A stretch of 64,000 nt of DNA from Allopusillimonas ginsengisoli (GCF_004153455.1 NZ_SDQE01000007.1:62001-126000); one strand, 5' to 3'. Counted from the first letter of the stretch, positions 19,584-29,744 are shown. The notes: generated from the letters alone by a model not told the origin. Program-made: numbers and translations.

Positions 19584-21314
19584 CTATAGCGCGATGCGTC
19601 GGAAGTCGGCCAGCAGGCCGCTGAGGTAGGCGTTGAAACGTGCCGCGGCGGCGCCATCGATGACGCGGTGATCATACGACAGTGACAAAGGCAGCATGAG
19701 GCGCGGTTCGAATGCAGTGCCGTTCCAGACCGGTGCATGAGCAGAGCGGGACACACCAAGTATGGCTACTTCTGGCGCATTGATGATAGGCGTGAAGGAT
19801 GTGCCGCCAATGCCACCCAGCGACGAAATCGAGAAACACCCTCCTTGCATCTGCGAAGGAGAAAGCTTGCCGTCCCGAGCCAGTGCCGCAAGCTCGGAGG
19901 TTTCTTTGGCCAGCTCCATGACACCCTTTTTGTCGGCATCGCGGATAACCGGCACAACAAGCCCATTGGGTGTATCGGCGGCAAAGCCAATATGGTAATA
20001 GTGCTTGTAGACAAGATTATCGCCATCGAGCGATGCATTGAACTCGGGGAATTTCTTGAGCGCCGCCACGACCGCCTTGATGATGAAGGCGAGCATGGTG
20101 ACTTTGGCGCCAGACTTTTGGTTCTCTTTATTCAGTGCCTGCCTGAGCGCTTCAAGCTCGGTGATGTCCGCCTGATCATTATTGGTGACATGTGGAATCA
20201 TGACCCAATTACGATGCAGATTGGCGCCCGATATCTTCTTGATGCGCGAGAGTGGGCGCGCTTCGATTTCGCCGAATTTGGCAAAGTCGACCTTGGGCCA
20301 GCCAAGCACATTCAGACCGCCACCCGCCACGCCTGCCGGCGCCGCGGGCGCAGCGCCAGTGGCCAGCGAACGCTTCACATACTGGCGCACGTCGTCCTGC
20401 GTGATGCGATTCTTGGCTCCTGAACCCGTCACGAGTTTGAGGTCTACGCCCAACTCACGTGCAAATTTACGCACGGAAGGCGAAGCGTGCGGAAGATTGC
20501 GCAATGGCACGTCCGCCTCGGCAAAAGCCTCGGTGGGCGAGTGCCGCTCTGGCGGAACCGATGCCAGACCGCCCGCAGAGGCCGCTTGCGGCGCACTATT
20601 GTCTTGCCGGGCAGGTTGTTCGGCCGCTTCCTGCGGCTGGGCTTCTGACGCGGCAGCTGGCGCCGCGGCCTCAGGTTTGGCGTCGCCCTGGGCAGAACCC
20701 CCAGACGTCTTGATTTCGAGAATATCCGAGCCTTCGCTGACTTTGTCGCCCAGCTTGACCTTAATGGCCGTGACGACACCGGCCTGCGATGAAGGTACTT
20801 CCATGGAGGCCTTGTCGGACTCCACGGTGATCAGGCTTTGCTCGGCATTGACGGAATCACCAACTTTAACCAGGATTTCGATGACTTCGACATCCGTGGC
20901 ATCACCGATATCCGGCACGGAAATGGTTACGGTTTCACCGCCCGCCTCTGCCGGTTTGGCCGCGGGCGATTCGGCGCCTGCCGCAGCGGGCGGCGCGGCG
21001 TCCGCCGGCGCCTGCTTTTCGGTTTCGGGAGCAGCAGCGGCGGTCTCGGCATCCTTGTCTGAAGCCTTGGCGTCGCCCTGCTCTACTTCGATAATCACCG
21101 TGCCTTCGCTGATCTTGTCGCCGACTTTGACCTTGACGGATTTGACGATGCCGGCCTGGGAAGACGGAATCTCCATCGATGCCTTGTCCGATTCGACAGT
21201 AATCAAGCTTTGTTCGGCCGATACGGCATCGCCTTCAGACACCAGCACTTCGATGACTTCGACCTCATCGAAATCACCAATGTCCGGGACCTTGATCTCG
21301 GTAATATTGCTCAT
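19584..21314 (-). CDS. aceF: Dihydrolipoyllysine acetyltransferase (PDH E2)
   Basis: Core of pyruvate dehydrogenase, which transfers acetyl from lipoamide to CoA. Two lipoyl domains are present, with lipoylated lysines at about K44 and K168 in matching ESDKASME motifs. Long Ala/Pro-rich linkers separate them. A peripheral-subunit-binding domain lies at about residues 275-311, and a C-terminal catalytic domain has the active-site block SYDHRVIDG (H549, D553). Length is 576 aa. It lies 12 nt after aceE and nine bases before lpdA. E. coli E2 has three lipoyl domains; here the third appears to sit on E3. Confidence 0.96.
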   Translation of the reverse strand: MSNITEIKVPDIGDFDEVEVIEVLVSEGDAVSAEQSLITVESDKASMEIPSSQAGIVKSVKVKVGDKISEGTVIIEVEQGDAKASDKDAETAAAAPETEKQAPADAAPPAAAGAESPAAKPAEAGGETVTISVPDIGDATDVEVIEILVKVGDSVNAEQSLITVESDKASMEVPSSQAGVVTAIKVKLGDKVSEGSDILEIKTSGGSAQGDAKPEAAAPAAASEAQPQEAAEQPARQDNSAPQAASAGGLASVPPERHSPTEAFAEADVPLRNLPHASPSVRKFARELGVDLKLVTGSGAKNRITQDDVRQYVKRSLATGAAPAAPAGVAGGGLNVLGWPKVDFAKFGEIEARPLSRIKKISGANLHRNWVMIPHVTNNDQADITELEALRQALNKENQKSGAKVTMLAFIIKAVVAALKKFPEFNASLDGDNLVYKHYYHIGFAADTPNGLVVPVIRDADKKGVMELAKETSELAALARDGKLSPSQMQGGCFSISSLGGIGGTSFTPIINAPEVAILGVSRSAHAPVWNGTAFEPRLMLPLSLSYDHRVIDGAAAARFNAYLSGLLADFRRIAL

Positions 21315-21326
21315 GTCCTTCCCCCC

Positions 21327-24038
21327 TTATGCGTGATGCGGATTGGCTTTTTCTGGATTGATGCCATACTTCTTGATGGCTTCTGCCACCTTGGCCAGCG
21401 GTACCTTGCCCTCGTCGGCCAGGCTGCGCAGCGCGCCCAGCACCACGAAATGCCGGTCTACCTCGAAGTGTTCACGCAGTTTGTAGCGAAAATCCGAACG
21501 GCCAAAACCATCGGTGCCCAACACACGCAGACTACGACCTTGCGGGAGATAGGGACGGATCTGATCGCCAAACGATTTGACGTAGTCGGTGGACACAATA
21601 ATGGGCCCGTCGGTGTCCTTGAGCTGTTGCGTAACGTAAGGAACTTGCTGCTTGCCTTCTTCGGGGTGCAGCAGGTTGTAACGCTCGCAATCCAGGCCGT
21701 CGCGACGCAGTTCGGTAAAGCTGGTGACGCTCCACACATCCGACGCAACACCCCAGTCGCTCTGGAGCAGTTCCTGCGCCGCGATGACTTCGCGCAGAAT
21801 CGTGCCCGAACCCATGAGCTGGACGCGAGGCTGTTTGGCTTTTCCGGCGGATTTGAACTTGTACATGCCGCGCACGATGCCTTCCTCGTCGCCGGGCTTG
21901 AGACCAGGCTGCGGGTAGTTTTCGTTCATCACGGTAATGTAGTAGTAGACATTTTCCTGGTTTTCGACCATGCGGCGCAGGCCGTCCTGGATAATCACCG
22001 CCAGCTCGTGGCCAAAGGCCGGATCGTAGGAGACGCAGTTGGGGATCAGGCCCGACATGATATGGCTGTGGCCATCTTCGTGCTGCAGGCCTTCGCCGTT
22101 GAGCGTGGTGCGCCCCGCGGTACCTCCCAGCAGGAAGCCACGCGCCTGCATGTCGCCCGCGGCCCACGCCAGATCGCCAATCCGCTGGAACCCGAACATC
22201 GAGTAATAAATGAAGAACGGGATCATGATGCGATTATTGGTCGAGTACGACGTGGCAGCTGCGATCCAGGAACTGAACGCCCCTGCTTCGTTGATCCCTT
22301 CTTGCAGCAATTGGCCATTTTCGGTTTCTCGGTAGTACATCACCTGGTCTTTGTCGACCGGGATGTACTTTTGGCCTTCAGGCGCATAGATGCCGATCTG
22401 CCGGAACAGGCCCTCCATACCGAAAGTGCGTGACTCGTCGGCCAGGATAGGCACGACACGCGGGCTGAGCTCCTTGTCTCGAAGCACCTGATTGAGAATG
22501 CGAACAAACGCTTGGGTGGTGGAGATTTCGCGGCCTTCGGCGGTGGGTTCGAGCACTGCCTTGAAAGCTTCCAGCGCAGGCGCTTTGAGCTGCTCGTCGG
22601 CCTTTTCGCGACGACGCGGCAGATACCCGCCCAACGCTTTGCGACGCTCGTGCAGGTACTTCATTTCGGGAGAATCTTCCGAAGGCTTGAAGTATGGCAG
22701 CGCTTCGAGCTTGTCGTCTGGCACGGGAATGTTGAAGCGATCGCGGAATTCGCGCACCGCATCCATATCTAGTTTTTTCTGCTGGTGAGTGGGATTCTTG
22801 GCTTGACCCACATGGCCCATGCCGTAGCCCTTGATGGTTTTGGCCAAGATGACGGTAGGCTGCCCCGCATGATCGGAAGCTGCCTTGAAGGCCGCATAGA
22901 CCTTGTAGGGATCATGACCGCCACGGTTCAGACGCCAGACGTCTTCGTCGCTCATGCGACTGACCATTTCGAGAAGCTTGGGGTGTTTGCCGAAGAAATG
23001 CTCTCGAACAAATTTGCCGTCGTGCGCTTTGTATGCCTGATACTCGCCATCGACGGATTCTTCCATGACGCGGCGCAGAATGCCTTCTTTGTCGCGAGCC
23101 AGAAGAGGATCCCAGTATCCGCCCCAGATCAGCTTGATGACATTCCAGCCGCTGCCCCGGAAATCGCCCTCGAGTTCCTGGATAATTTTGCCGTTGCCGC
23201 GTACCGGGCCGTCCAGGCGCTGCAGATTGCAGTTGATGACAAAAATCAGGTTGTCGAGTTTTTCGCGTGCGGCAAGGCTGATAGCGCCGAGGGACTCGGG
23301 CTCATCCATTTCGCCGTCGCCACAGAACACCCAGACCTTGCGCTGGCTGGTATCGGCCAGGCCGCGCGCGTGCAGGTATTTGAGAAAACGCGCCTGATAG
23401 ATGGCCATCAGCGGGCCCAGCCCCATGGATACGGTGGGGAACTGCCAGAAATCCGGCATGAGCTTGGGATGAGGATACGAAGGCAAGCCCTTGCCGTCGA
23501 CTTCCTGGCGGAAGTTGTCCAGCTGTTCTTCGGTCAGGCGGCCTTCAAGGTAGGCGCGACCATACATGCCGGGAGACGAATGCCCCTGAAAATAAACCAG
23601 GTCGCCGCCGTGATCAGGGGTTTCGGCATGCCAGAAATGATTCTGGCCGCAGCCGATCATGGTTGCCAGTGACGCGAACGACGCGATGTGGCCGCCCAGA
23701 TCTCCGCCGTCGGCCGGGCTGTGACGATTGGCCTTGACCACCATGGCCATCGCGTTCCATCTTACATAGGAACGAATGCGTTCTTCGAGCACGATATTGC
23801 CCGGGTGGGGAGGTTCCAGCCCTGGCGGTATCGTGTTGACATAGGCAGTATTTGGCGAAAATGGAATATGCGCGCCCGAGCGGCGTGCCAGGTCGATAAG
23901 CCGTTCGAGAAGAAAGTGCGCCCTTTCGGGGCCTTCGCGATCCAGTACAGCCTCCAGGGCCTCAAGCCATTCCTGGGTTTCCAGGGTTTCATCGTCGGTG
24001 GTGCCGGCCGTGTTGGCGGCCCGATCTAAAGAGGACAT
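21327..24038 (-). CDS. aceE: Pyruvate dehydrogenase E1 component, homodimeric type
   Basis: Thiamine-diphosphate enzyme that decarboxylates pyruvate and acetylates the E2 lipoyl group. Its 903 aa match the single-chain AceE family (E. coli 887). Typical blocks include SPADGGDLGGHIASFAS, FCGDGEMDEPESLGAI (the ThDP-binding GDGE), FVINCNLQRLDGPVRGN and TDGFGRSDFR near the end. AGGAG precedes the ATG. It is first in the operon and divergent from a histidine kinase across 292 nt. No separate PdhR-type regulator gene is nearby. Confidence 0.97.
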   Translation of the reverse strand: MSSLDRAANTAGTTDDETLETQEWLEALEAVLDREGPERAHFLLERLIDLARRSGAHIPFSPNTAYVNTIPPGLEPPHPGNIVLEERIRSYVRWNAMAMVVKANRHSPADGGDLGGHIASFASLATMIGCGQNHFWHAETPDHGGDLVYFQGHSSPGMYGRAYLEGRLTEEQLDNFRQEVDGKGLPSYPHPKLMPDFWQFPTVSMGLGPLMAIYQARFLKYLHARGLADTSQRKVWVFCGDGEMDEPESLGAISLAAREKLDNLIFVINCNLQRLDGPVRGNGKIIQELEGDFRGSGWNVIKLIWGGYWDPLLARDKEGILRRVMEESVDGEYQAYKAHDGKFVREHFFGKHPKLLEMVSRMSDEDVWRLNRGGHDPYKVYAAFKAASDHAGQPTVILAKTIKGYGMGHVGQAKNPTHQQKKLDMDAVREFRDRFNIPVPDDKLEALPYFKPSEDSPEMKYLHERRKALGGYLPRRREKADEQLKAPALEAFKAVLEPTAEGREISTTQAFVRILNQVLRDKELSPRVVPILADESRTFGMEGLFRQIGIYAPEGQKYIPVDKDQVMYYRETENGQLLQEGINEAGAFSSWIAAATSYSTNNRIMIPFFIYYSMFGFQRIGDLAWAAGDMQARGFLLGGTAGRTTLNGEGLQHEDGHSHIMSGLIPNCVSYDPAFGHELAVIIQDGLRRMVENQENVYYYITVMNENYPQPGLKPGDEEGIVRGMYKFKSAGKAKQPRVQLMGSGTILREVIAAQELLQSDWGVASDVWSVTSFTELRRDGLDCERYNLLHPEEGKQQVPYVTQQLKDTDGPIIVSTDYVKSFGDQIRPYLPQGRSLRVLGTDGFGRSDFRYKLREHFEVDRHFVVLGALRSLADEGKVPLAKVAEAIKKYGINPEKANPHHA

Positions 24039-24230
24039 TCACTGTCTCCTGTTGGAAAGGTGGATTCCGGTGCCCCAGCATCTTGAGTGCCTGGCGGCCA
24101 AGCCCGTACCCTGTGTCTGTGCCACGCCGCCCGTTTCGCGGACGCCTGGCAGGCTCACCCGCGGCTGCCTTCATACACAGAATGTACCCATTCTAGGAAA
24201 GACCTACCGGATGTTCAAGAAAAATTTCAT

Positions 24231-24258
24231 TTTATGGTATGAGTTTTTATAATGTGAA
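24231..24258 (-). promoter_or_regulatory. Candidate promoter for aceE
   Basis: On the minus strand TTCACA (24253-24258, five of six to consensus) and CATAAA (24231-24236, four of six) are 16 bp apart, about 190 nt before the aceE start. A plus-strand TATAAT (24248-24253), with a weak TTTCAT 17 bp upstream, overlaps it. The AT-rich core stands out from the GC-rich surroundings. Confidence 0.4.
24248..24253 (+). promoter_or_regulatory. Candidate -10 box for the histidine kinase operon
   Basis: A perfect TATAAT lies 78 nt before the kinase ATG; TTTCAT at 24225-24230 is a weak -35 at 17-bp spacing. It overlaps the predicted aceE promoter on the other strand. Confidence 0.35.
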
Positions 24259-24330
24259 AAATAAGCCTCGTTTTGCATCCTTGTTACGGTCTAAAATGCG
24301 CTATGCATCTCCAGCCCACTATGCACTCCC

Positions 24331-26088
24331 ATGGCAGGTAACTCACGCAAATCCCTGATCCCAACCACGTTTTATGATCAGGCCCACAATACCCGGCGCG
24401 GCTTCTATTGGCTGACGCCGGTATTGGTGCTCGTGTTGTATTTGTGCGTAATGGGCGTGTTCATTTGGCTGCAGCAATTGCACCAGGACAGCGTCATGTT
24501 CGTAACCATAGATCAGGAAACCCGGCAGCAGCGTCTGATCATGGTGGTCGTGGCCCTTTCGTGCCTGATTGTCCTTAGCCTGCTGGCGCTGTGGCGCTAT
24601 ACACGCTTTCGGACACGGGCAGAAGCCGCGCTGATCGCCGAAACCGGTTTTCGCCGCGCCATGGAAAACTCCATGTCCACAGGTATGCGCGTATTCGACA
24701 TGCATGGCCGGATTGCCTATGTGAATCCAGCCTTTTGCCGCATGATAGGCTGGAACGAAGCCGATCTCATCGGGCGTACAACGCCTTTTCCCTATTGGGT
24801 GCCGGGCAGGCACGCCCAACATCAGGAAACCCTGGACGTATTGCTTTCCGGCCGCACGCCCAGCAGCGGGCTGGAGGTCGAGGCGCAACGGCGCGATGGC
24901 TCACGATTCACCGCCCGCATGTATGTGTCTCCCCTGCGCGACCCCAATGGCGAGCAGATCGGCTGGATGACGTCCATGACCGACATCACCGAGCCCAAAC
25001 GCATACGCGAGGCACTCACGGCGGCACACGAACGGTTCATGACGGTGCTCGAAGGCCTGGACGATGCCATATCCGTTGCGGCGGATACTTCCGACGGCCT
25101 GGAACTCTTGTTTGCCAACCGGACATACCGGCGATTCTTTGGCGCGCAGTCCAGCGGCCACGCCGAGCTGCTGGGCGGCCGCCTGGGCCGCTTTACCGAC
25201 GAAACCGTAGAAATGTTCTCGGAATCAGCCCAGCGCTGGTTCGAAGTCCATCATCGCATCCTGGCCTGGACGGATGGCAGGCGTGTGCGCCTTCAGGTGG
25301 CACGCGACATTACCGAGCGGCGCACGCACGAAGAAGCGTCACGTGTGCAGCAGGAAAAGGTCCAGCTCACCAGTCGACTGACCACCATGGGCGAGATGGC
25401 GTCGTCGCTGGCTCATGAGTTGAATCAGCCACTCACCGCCATCAGCAACTACAGCATGGGCGCCGTCGCCATGATCAAGTCAGGCAACGCGGATCCCGAG
25501 CGCCTGCTGCCGGCGCTGGAAAAAGCGGCGGAACAGGCCGAGCGCGCCGGCAAGATCATTATTCGCATCCGCGAGTTCGTCAAGCGCAGCGAACCACGCC
25601 GGCAACGCGTCCATGTGATGCGCATCGTCGACAATGCGGTAGGGTTCGCCGATATCGACGCGCGCAAGCGGCAGGTCGAAATCCAATTGCACGTGCCCGA
25701 AACCATTCCCGACGTCATGGCCGACCCCATTCTGATCGAACAGGTATTATTGAACCTGCTCAAGAACGGCGTCGAAGCCATGGAAAAGAGCGACTATCGC
25801 ACGCTGCATCTGGTTATCACCGACCAGGGGCCCATCATCGAAATTGCTGTCATCGACCGTGGTCACGGCCTGCGCGATCCGGAACGCCTGTTTGAGCCGT
25901 TTTACAGCACCAAATCCGAAGGCCTGGGCATGGGCCTGAATATCTGCCGTACTATTATCGAGTCACATCACGGACGCCTGTGGGCCAGCGCAAACCCCGA
26001 AGGCGGCACTATTTTTCGTTTTACCCTGCCCTGCGCCGCGCCAGAAGCGCCCCGCTCGACAGAAGACACTCAGGAGTTGCATGCATGA
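24331..26088 (+). CDS. Membrane PAS-domain sensor histidine kinase
   Basis: The 585-aa protein has two membrane helices (about 28-50 and 69-88) with a very short periplasmic loop. Two PAS domains (about 104-220 and 232-330) follow, then a HisKA dimerisation domain with phosphoacceptor H362 in LAHELNQPLTAISNYS. The C-terminal ATPase carries the N-box LLKNGVEAM and GLGMGLNICRTI. The layout resembles FixL/DctB-type kinases that pair with FixJ-type regulators. No heme-ligand pattern is obvious, so the signal is unknown. Its stop overlaps the regulator start by ATGA. The position divergent from aceE suggests, but does not prove, a link to pyruvate metabolism. Confidence 0.9.
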   Translation: MAGNSRKSLIPTTFYDQAHNTRRGFYWLTPVLVLVLYLCVMGVFIWLQQLHQDSVMFVTIDQETRQQRLIMVVVALSCLIVLSLLALWRYTRFRTRAEAALIAETGFRRAMENSMSTGMRVFDMHGRIAYVNPAFCRMIGWNEADLIGRTTPFPYWVPGRHAQHQETLDVLLSGRTPSSGLEVEAQRRDGSRFTARMYVSPLRDPNGEQIGWMTSMTDITEPKRIREALTAAHERFMTVLEGLDDAISVAADTSDGLELLFANRTYRRFFGAQSSGHAELLGGRLGRFTDETVEMFSESAQRWFEVHHRILAWTDGRRVRLQVARDITERRTHEEASRVQQEKVQLTSRLTTMGEMASSLAHELNQPLTAISNYSMGAVAMIKSGNADPERLLPALEKAAEQAERAGKIIIRIREFVKRSEPRRQRVHVMRIVDNAVGFADIDARKRQVEIQLHVPETIPDVMADPILIEQVLLNLLKNGVEAMEKSDYRTLHLVITDQGPIIEIAVIDRGHGLRDPERLFEPFYSTKSEGLGMGLNICRTIIESHHGRLWASANPEGGTIFRFTLPCAAPEAPRSTEDTQELHA

Positions 26089-26711
26089 CTACACTTCAAG
26101 CGCCCAACACCATATTCATCGTGGATGACGATGAAGCTGTACGCGATTCCCTGCGCTGGCTGCTCGAAGCCAATGGGTACAGGGTTCGCAGCTTCAGCGG
26201 CGCAGAAGAATTCCTCAATGCTTACGAGCCGGATCAAATCGGCGTCTTGATCGCAGACGTTCGCATGCCCGGCATGAGCGGCCTTGAGCTGCAAGAGGAA
26301 CTCATCGCGCGCAAGGCGCCCTTGCCCATTGTTTTCATCACAGGGCATGGCGATGTGCCGATGGCCGTCTCCACCATGAAAAAAGGTGCGGTGGATTTTC
26401 TCGAAAAACCATTCAATGAAACCGATTTACGCAATATCGTGGCGCGCATGCTGGAAGAAGCCACCGAGCGGGTGAGCCAGGCCATGGCCCAGAAAAATCA
26501 CGAAGCGGTGCTGGGACGCTTGACGGCGCGCGAACAGCAAGTGCTCGAGCGCATTGTCGCCGGCAGGCTCAACAAGCAGATCGCGGGCGACCTGAACATC
26601 AGCATCAAAACAGTTGAAGCGCACCGCGCCAACATCATGGAAAAGCTCGAAGTCACCACGGTTGCCGACCTCATGAAAATCGCCCTGACCAAAGCCGAGG
26701 GCACAGCATGA
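26085..26711 (+). CDS. FixJ/LuxR-family two-component response regulator
   Basis: The 208-aa protein has a receiver domain with acidic pocket [12 protein letters not shown], phosphoacceptor D58 ([12 protein letters not shown]) and switch Thr/Lys in FITGHGD and DFLEKPF. It ends in a LuxR-type helix-turn-helix ([20 protein letters not shown]). Start set at [13 protein letters not shown], which overlaps the kinase stop (ATGA). Its own stop overlaps the folD start in the same way. It is the only DNA-binding regulator recognised in the window. Targets are unknown. Confidence 0.92.
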   Translation: MTTLQAPNTIFIVDDDEAVRDSLRWLLEANGYRVRSFSGAEEFLNAYEPDQIGVLIADVRMPGMSGLELQEELIARKAPLPIVFITGHGDVPMAVSTMKKGAVDFLEKPFNETDLRNIVARMLEEATERVSQAMAQKNHEAVLGRLTAREQQVLERIVAGRLNKQIAGDLNISIKTVEAHRANIMEKLEVTTVADLMKIALTKAEGTA

Positions 26712-27574
26712 CGGCTCGCATTATCGACGGCAAGGCGCTCGCCGACGCCGTCAGGCTCGACGTAGCGCGTCGCGTTCAGGAACTCAAGCAGCAAGGCATT
26801 GTGCCCGGGCTGGCCGTCGTGCTGGTCGGCGAAGATCCCGCCTCGCAAGTCTACGTGCGCAACAAGGCGGCCGCCTGCGAGAAAGCCGGCCTGTATTCGC
26901 GCGTCATCCGCCTCGATGCGGATATTACCGAGGCGGCCTTGCTGGACCAGGTTGATCAGCTCAATCAGGATGACCGCGTTCACGGCATTCTGGTTCAGCT
27001 TCCGCTGCCTCGCCACATGGACGCAGCCAAGGTCATCGAAGCCATAGACGCCCGCAAGGACGTGGATGGCTTTCACGTCAGCAACGCTGGCCTGCTCATG
27101 ACAGGGCAGCCGCTGTTTCGCCCTTGCACGCCATACGGCATCATGAAAATGCTGGAATCCGAAGAAGTTTCGCTCTGGGGCGCGGAGGCGGTGATTGTCG
27201 GTGCCAGCAACATCGTTGGAAAACCCATGGCCATGCTCATGCTGGCCAAAGGCGCCACCGTTACCCTGTGCAACTCCAAGACGCGCGACCTGGGCGCCCA
27301 GACACGCCGTGCGGATGTACTGGTGGTGGCAACCGGAAAGCCCGGCATTGTCACCGGCGATATGATCAAGCCAGGCGCTGTGGTCATTGACGTCGGCATC
27401 AATCGCACCGAACAGGGCAAGCTGGTCGGCGATGTCGACTATCCCTCGGCACGCGAAGTCGCGGGCGCAATCACTCCGGTGCCCGGGGGCGTGGGCCCCA
27501 TGACCATCGCCATGCTGCTGGTCAACACGCTCGAAGCAGCCGAGCGCAGCGTGGTTGCCACACCGGTAGCCTGA
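26708..27574 (+). CDS. folD: Methylene-THF dehydrogenase/methenyl-THF cyclohydrolase FolD
   Basis: Interconverts methylene-, methenyl- and formyl-tetrahydrofolate for purine and methionine synthesis. The 288 aa match the family. Signature blocks are [42 protein letters not shown], and [13 protein letters not shown] near the end. Start ATG overlaps the response regulator stop by four bases, an unusual coupling of a housekeeping gene to a two-component system. Confidence 0.96.
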   Translation: MTARIIDGKALADAVRLDVARRVQELKQQGIVPGLAVVLVGEDPASQVYVRNKAAACEKAGLYSRVIRLDADITEAALLDQVDQLNQDDRVHGILVQLPLPRHMDAAKVIEAIDARKDVDGFHVSNAGLLMTGQPLFRPCTPYGIMKMLESEEVSLWGAEAVIVGASNIVGKPMAMLMLAKGATVTLCNSKTRDLGAQTRRADVLVVATGKPGIVTGDMIKPGAVVIDVGINRTEQGKLVGDVDYPSAREVAGAITPVPGGVGPMTIAMLLVNTLEAAERSVVATPVA

Positions 27575-27671
27575 TCCCGCCAAGCCAGCAGAAACGCTTG
27601 CGAAGCGCGCGCACGCCTCGCAAGCGCAGACACCCGGTTGCGCAACCCTACTACACCGTTCCAGGAAAACC

Positions 27672-29744
27672 ATGTCGCAAAATCCACTCACTGCACCGGT
27701 CACGCAATTGATCGACTACGCAGCGGTCAAGCCTGCCCATATCGAGCCAGCCGTCACGATGCTCATTGCAGAAGCCAGGCAGGCGGTGGAACGGGCCGCC
27801 GACCCAACTTTGCCCACCCGTTGGGAAGCCATTGTCGAACCGCTTGAAGACGCATCTGGACGGCTATGGAGAGCATGGTCGGTGGCAGGCCATCTCAACG
27901 CTGTCGTCAATACACCGGAATTGCGCTCCGCCTATAACGCGTGCCTCCCGCTAGTGACCGAATTCTCCACGTGGGTTGGACTGCACGAAGGCTTATTCGC
28001 GCAATACAAGCGTCTCAAGGCCTCTCAGGATTACGCAGACTTGACGCCAGTGCGACAGCGCATCGTTGATCTTGCGCTGCGCGATTTTCGCCTCAGTGGT
28101 GTGGCGCTGCAAGGCAGTCAACGCAAGCGCTATGCGGAAATCTCAGATCAGGAAGCGCAGGCTTCTCAGAAATTTTCGGAGCATGTACTCGACACAGTCG
28201 ACCAATGGGCTTTGATGATCACAGACGAGCAGCGACTCGAGGGCATTCCCGCCGATGTCCGCCAGGCAGCCCGTTCTGCGGCAGAAGCCGATGGCAAGCC
28301 AGGCTGGAAGCTCGTGCTCAAGATGCCCTGCTATCTGCCTGTCATGCAGCGGGCGCTCGATCGCTCACTGCGGCAGGAAATGTACAAGGCCTACGCAACA
28401 ATTGCCTCCGAACAAGGCAGCCCTGAACTGGACAATTCTGCGCTGATCGAACAGTTGCTGGCCTTGCGCGCCGAAGAAGCGCATTTGCTTGGCTACGATA
28501 GCTTTGCGGCCTTGCGCCTGGAAACCCGCATGGCAGACAGCGCCCAGCAGGTGACGGATTTCCTTAGGGAGCTGGCGGCAAAAGCCAAGCCCTACGCACA
28601 GCGGGATCTTGCCGAATTACGGGCATTCGCCCGCGACACGCTTCACATGCCTGAGCTTGAACCCTGGGACATCGCGTTTGTCTCGGAGCGGCTGCGCGAA
28701 GCGCGTTATGCGTATTCGGAAGAAGAAATCAAGCAATACTTTACCGAGCCCCAGGTACTGGACGGCCTTTTTCATGTCATGAATCGCCTGTTCAATATCA
28801 CGCTGCGTCGCAGCGATGCCCCTACCTGGCACAAGGACGCTCAGGCGCTGGAAGTGCTCAGCGCGAAAGGCGACGTGCTCGGCGTGCTCTACATTGATCT
28901 TTATGCACGGCAAGGCAAGCAAGGCGGTGCCTGGGTCGACAGCGAACGCAGCCGTCGCCGCAGTGCTGCTGGCCTGCAAACGCCTGTTGCCTACCTGACC
29001 TGCAATTTTTCCGCGCCACAGGACGGTAAGCCAGCCCTGCTGACCCACGATGACGTCATTACGCTTTTCCACGAAAGCGGGCACGCGATGCACACTCTGC
29101 TGTCGCAGATAGATGATCCGGGTGCGGCAGCGTTTGCGAGTGTCGAGTGGGATGCCATTGAACTGCCTTCGCAATTCATGGAGAACTTCTGCTACGAATG
29201 GCCGGTACTGCGCAGCCTTTCCTCACATGTGGAAAGCGGCGCGCATCTGCCCAGAGCGCTGTTTGACAAGCTGGTGGCCGCACGCAATTTTCAAAGCGGC
29301 ATGCAGATGCTCAGGCAAGTGGAGTTCGCGCTGTTTGACATGGTCATCCACCATCAGCCCAAGGGCATGAGCATTGAGCAAGTGCTCGCGACGCTTGACG
29401 ACGTGCGCAAGGAAGTCGCTGTCCTGTTCCCCCCGTCGTGGCATCGCTTTCCTCATGCCTTCTCGCATCTATTTGCGGGCGGCTATGGGGCTGGCTACTA
29501 TAGCTACAAGTGGGCCGAAGTGCTTTCTGCCGATGCCTACGCCGCATTTGAAGAAGCCGTTCAGTGCATGCCTGACAGCGAGCGGGATACCCTGCATCCC
29601 GGAACAGGGCAGCGTTTTCTCCAGGAAATCCTCGCGATTGGTGGTGCCCGGCCCGCTGCGGATTCCTTCAAGGCATTCCGTGGACGCGCCCCTTCTTTGG
29701 AACCCCTGCTCCGGCACAGTGGGTTGGCGGAATCGAGCCTATAA
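27672..29744 (+). CDS. prlC: Oligopeptidase A (M3 family metallopeptidase)
   Basis: Cytosolic zinc peptidase of the thimet-oligopeptidase family that degrades short peptides and cleaved signal peptides. Length is 690 aa (E. coli PrlC 680). The zinc motif HESGH in TLFHESGHAMHTLL lies near residue 465, with the downstream Glu about 28 residues later in WDAIELPSQFMENF. Start is the ATG after AGGAAAACC. It follows folD by 97 nt and may share its transcript. Confidence 0.93.
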   Translation: MSQNPLTAPVTQLIDYAAVKPAHIEPAVTMLIAEARQAVERAADPTLPTRWEAIVEPLEDASGRLWRAWSVAGHLNAVVNTPELRSAYNACLPLVTEFSTWVGLHEGLFAQYKRLKASQDYADLTPVRQRIVDLALRDFRLSGVALQGSQRKRYAEISDQEAQASQKFSEHVLDTVDQWALMITDEQRLEGIPADVRQAARSAAEADGKPGWKLVLKMPCYLPVMQRALDRSLRQEMYKAYATIASEQGSPELDNSALIEQLLALRAEEAHLLGYDSFAALRLETRMADSAQQVTDFLRELAAKAKPYAQRDLAELRAFARDTLHMPELEPWDIAFVSERLREARYAYSEEEIKQYFTEPQVLDGLFHVMNRLFNITLRRSDAPTWHKDAQALEVLSAKGDVLGVLYIDLYARQGKQGGAWVDSERSRRRSAAGLQTPVAYLTCNFSAPQDGKPALLTHDDVITLFHESGHAMHTLLSQIDDPGAAAFASVEWDAIELPSQFMENFCYEWPVLRSLSSHVESGAHLPRALFDKLVAARNFQSGMQMLRQVEFALFDMVIHHQPKGMSIEQVLATLDDVRKEVAVLFPPSWHRFPHAFSHLFAGGYGAGYYSYKWAEVLSADAYAAFEEAVQCMPDSERDTLHPGTGQRFLQEILAIGGARPAADSFKAFRGRAPSLEPLLRHSGLAESSL

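Noticed and set aside
26498-27703. Open frame of 401 codons opposite folD and the response regulator
   Set aside because: It is antisense to two well-identified genes, lacks a recognisable domain or ribosome site, and arises from the GC-rich codon pattern.
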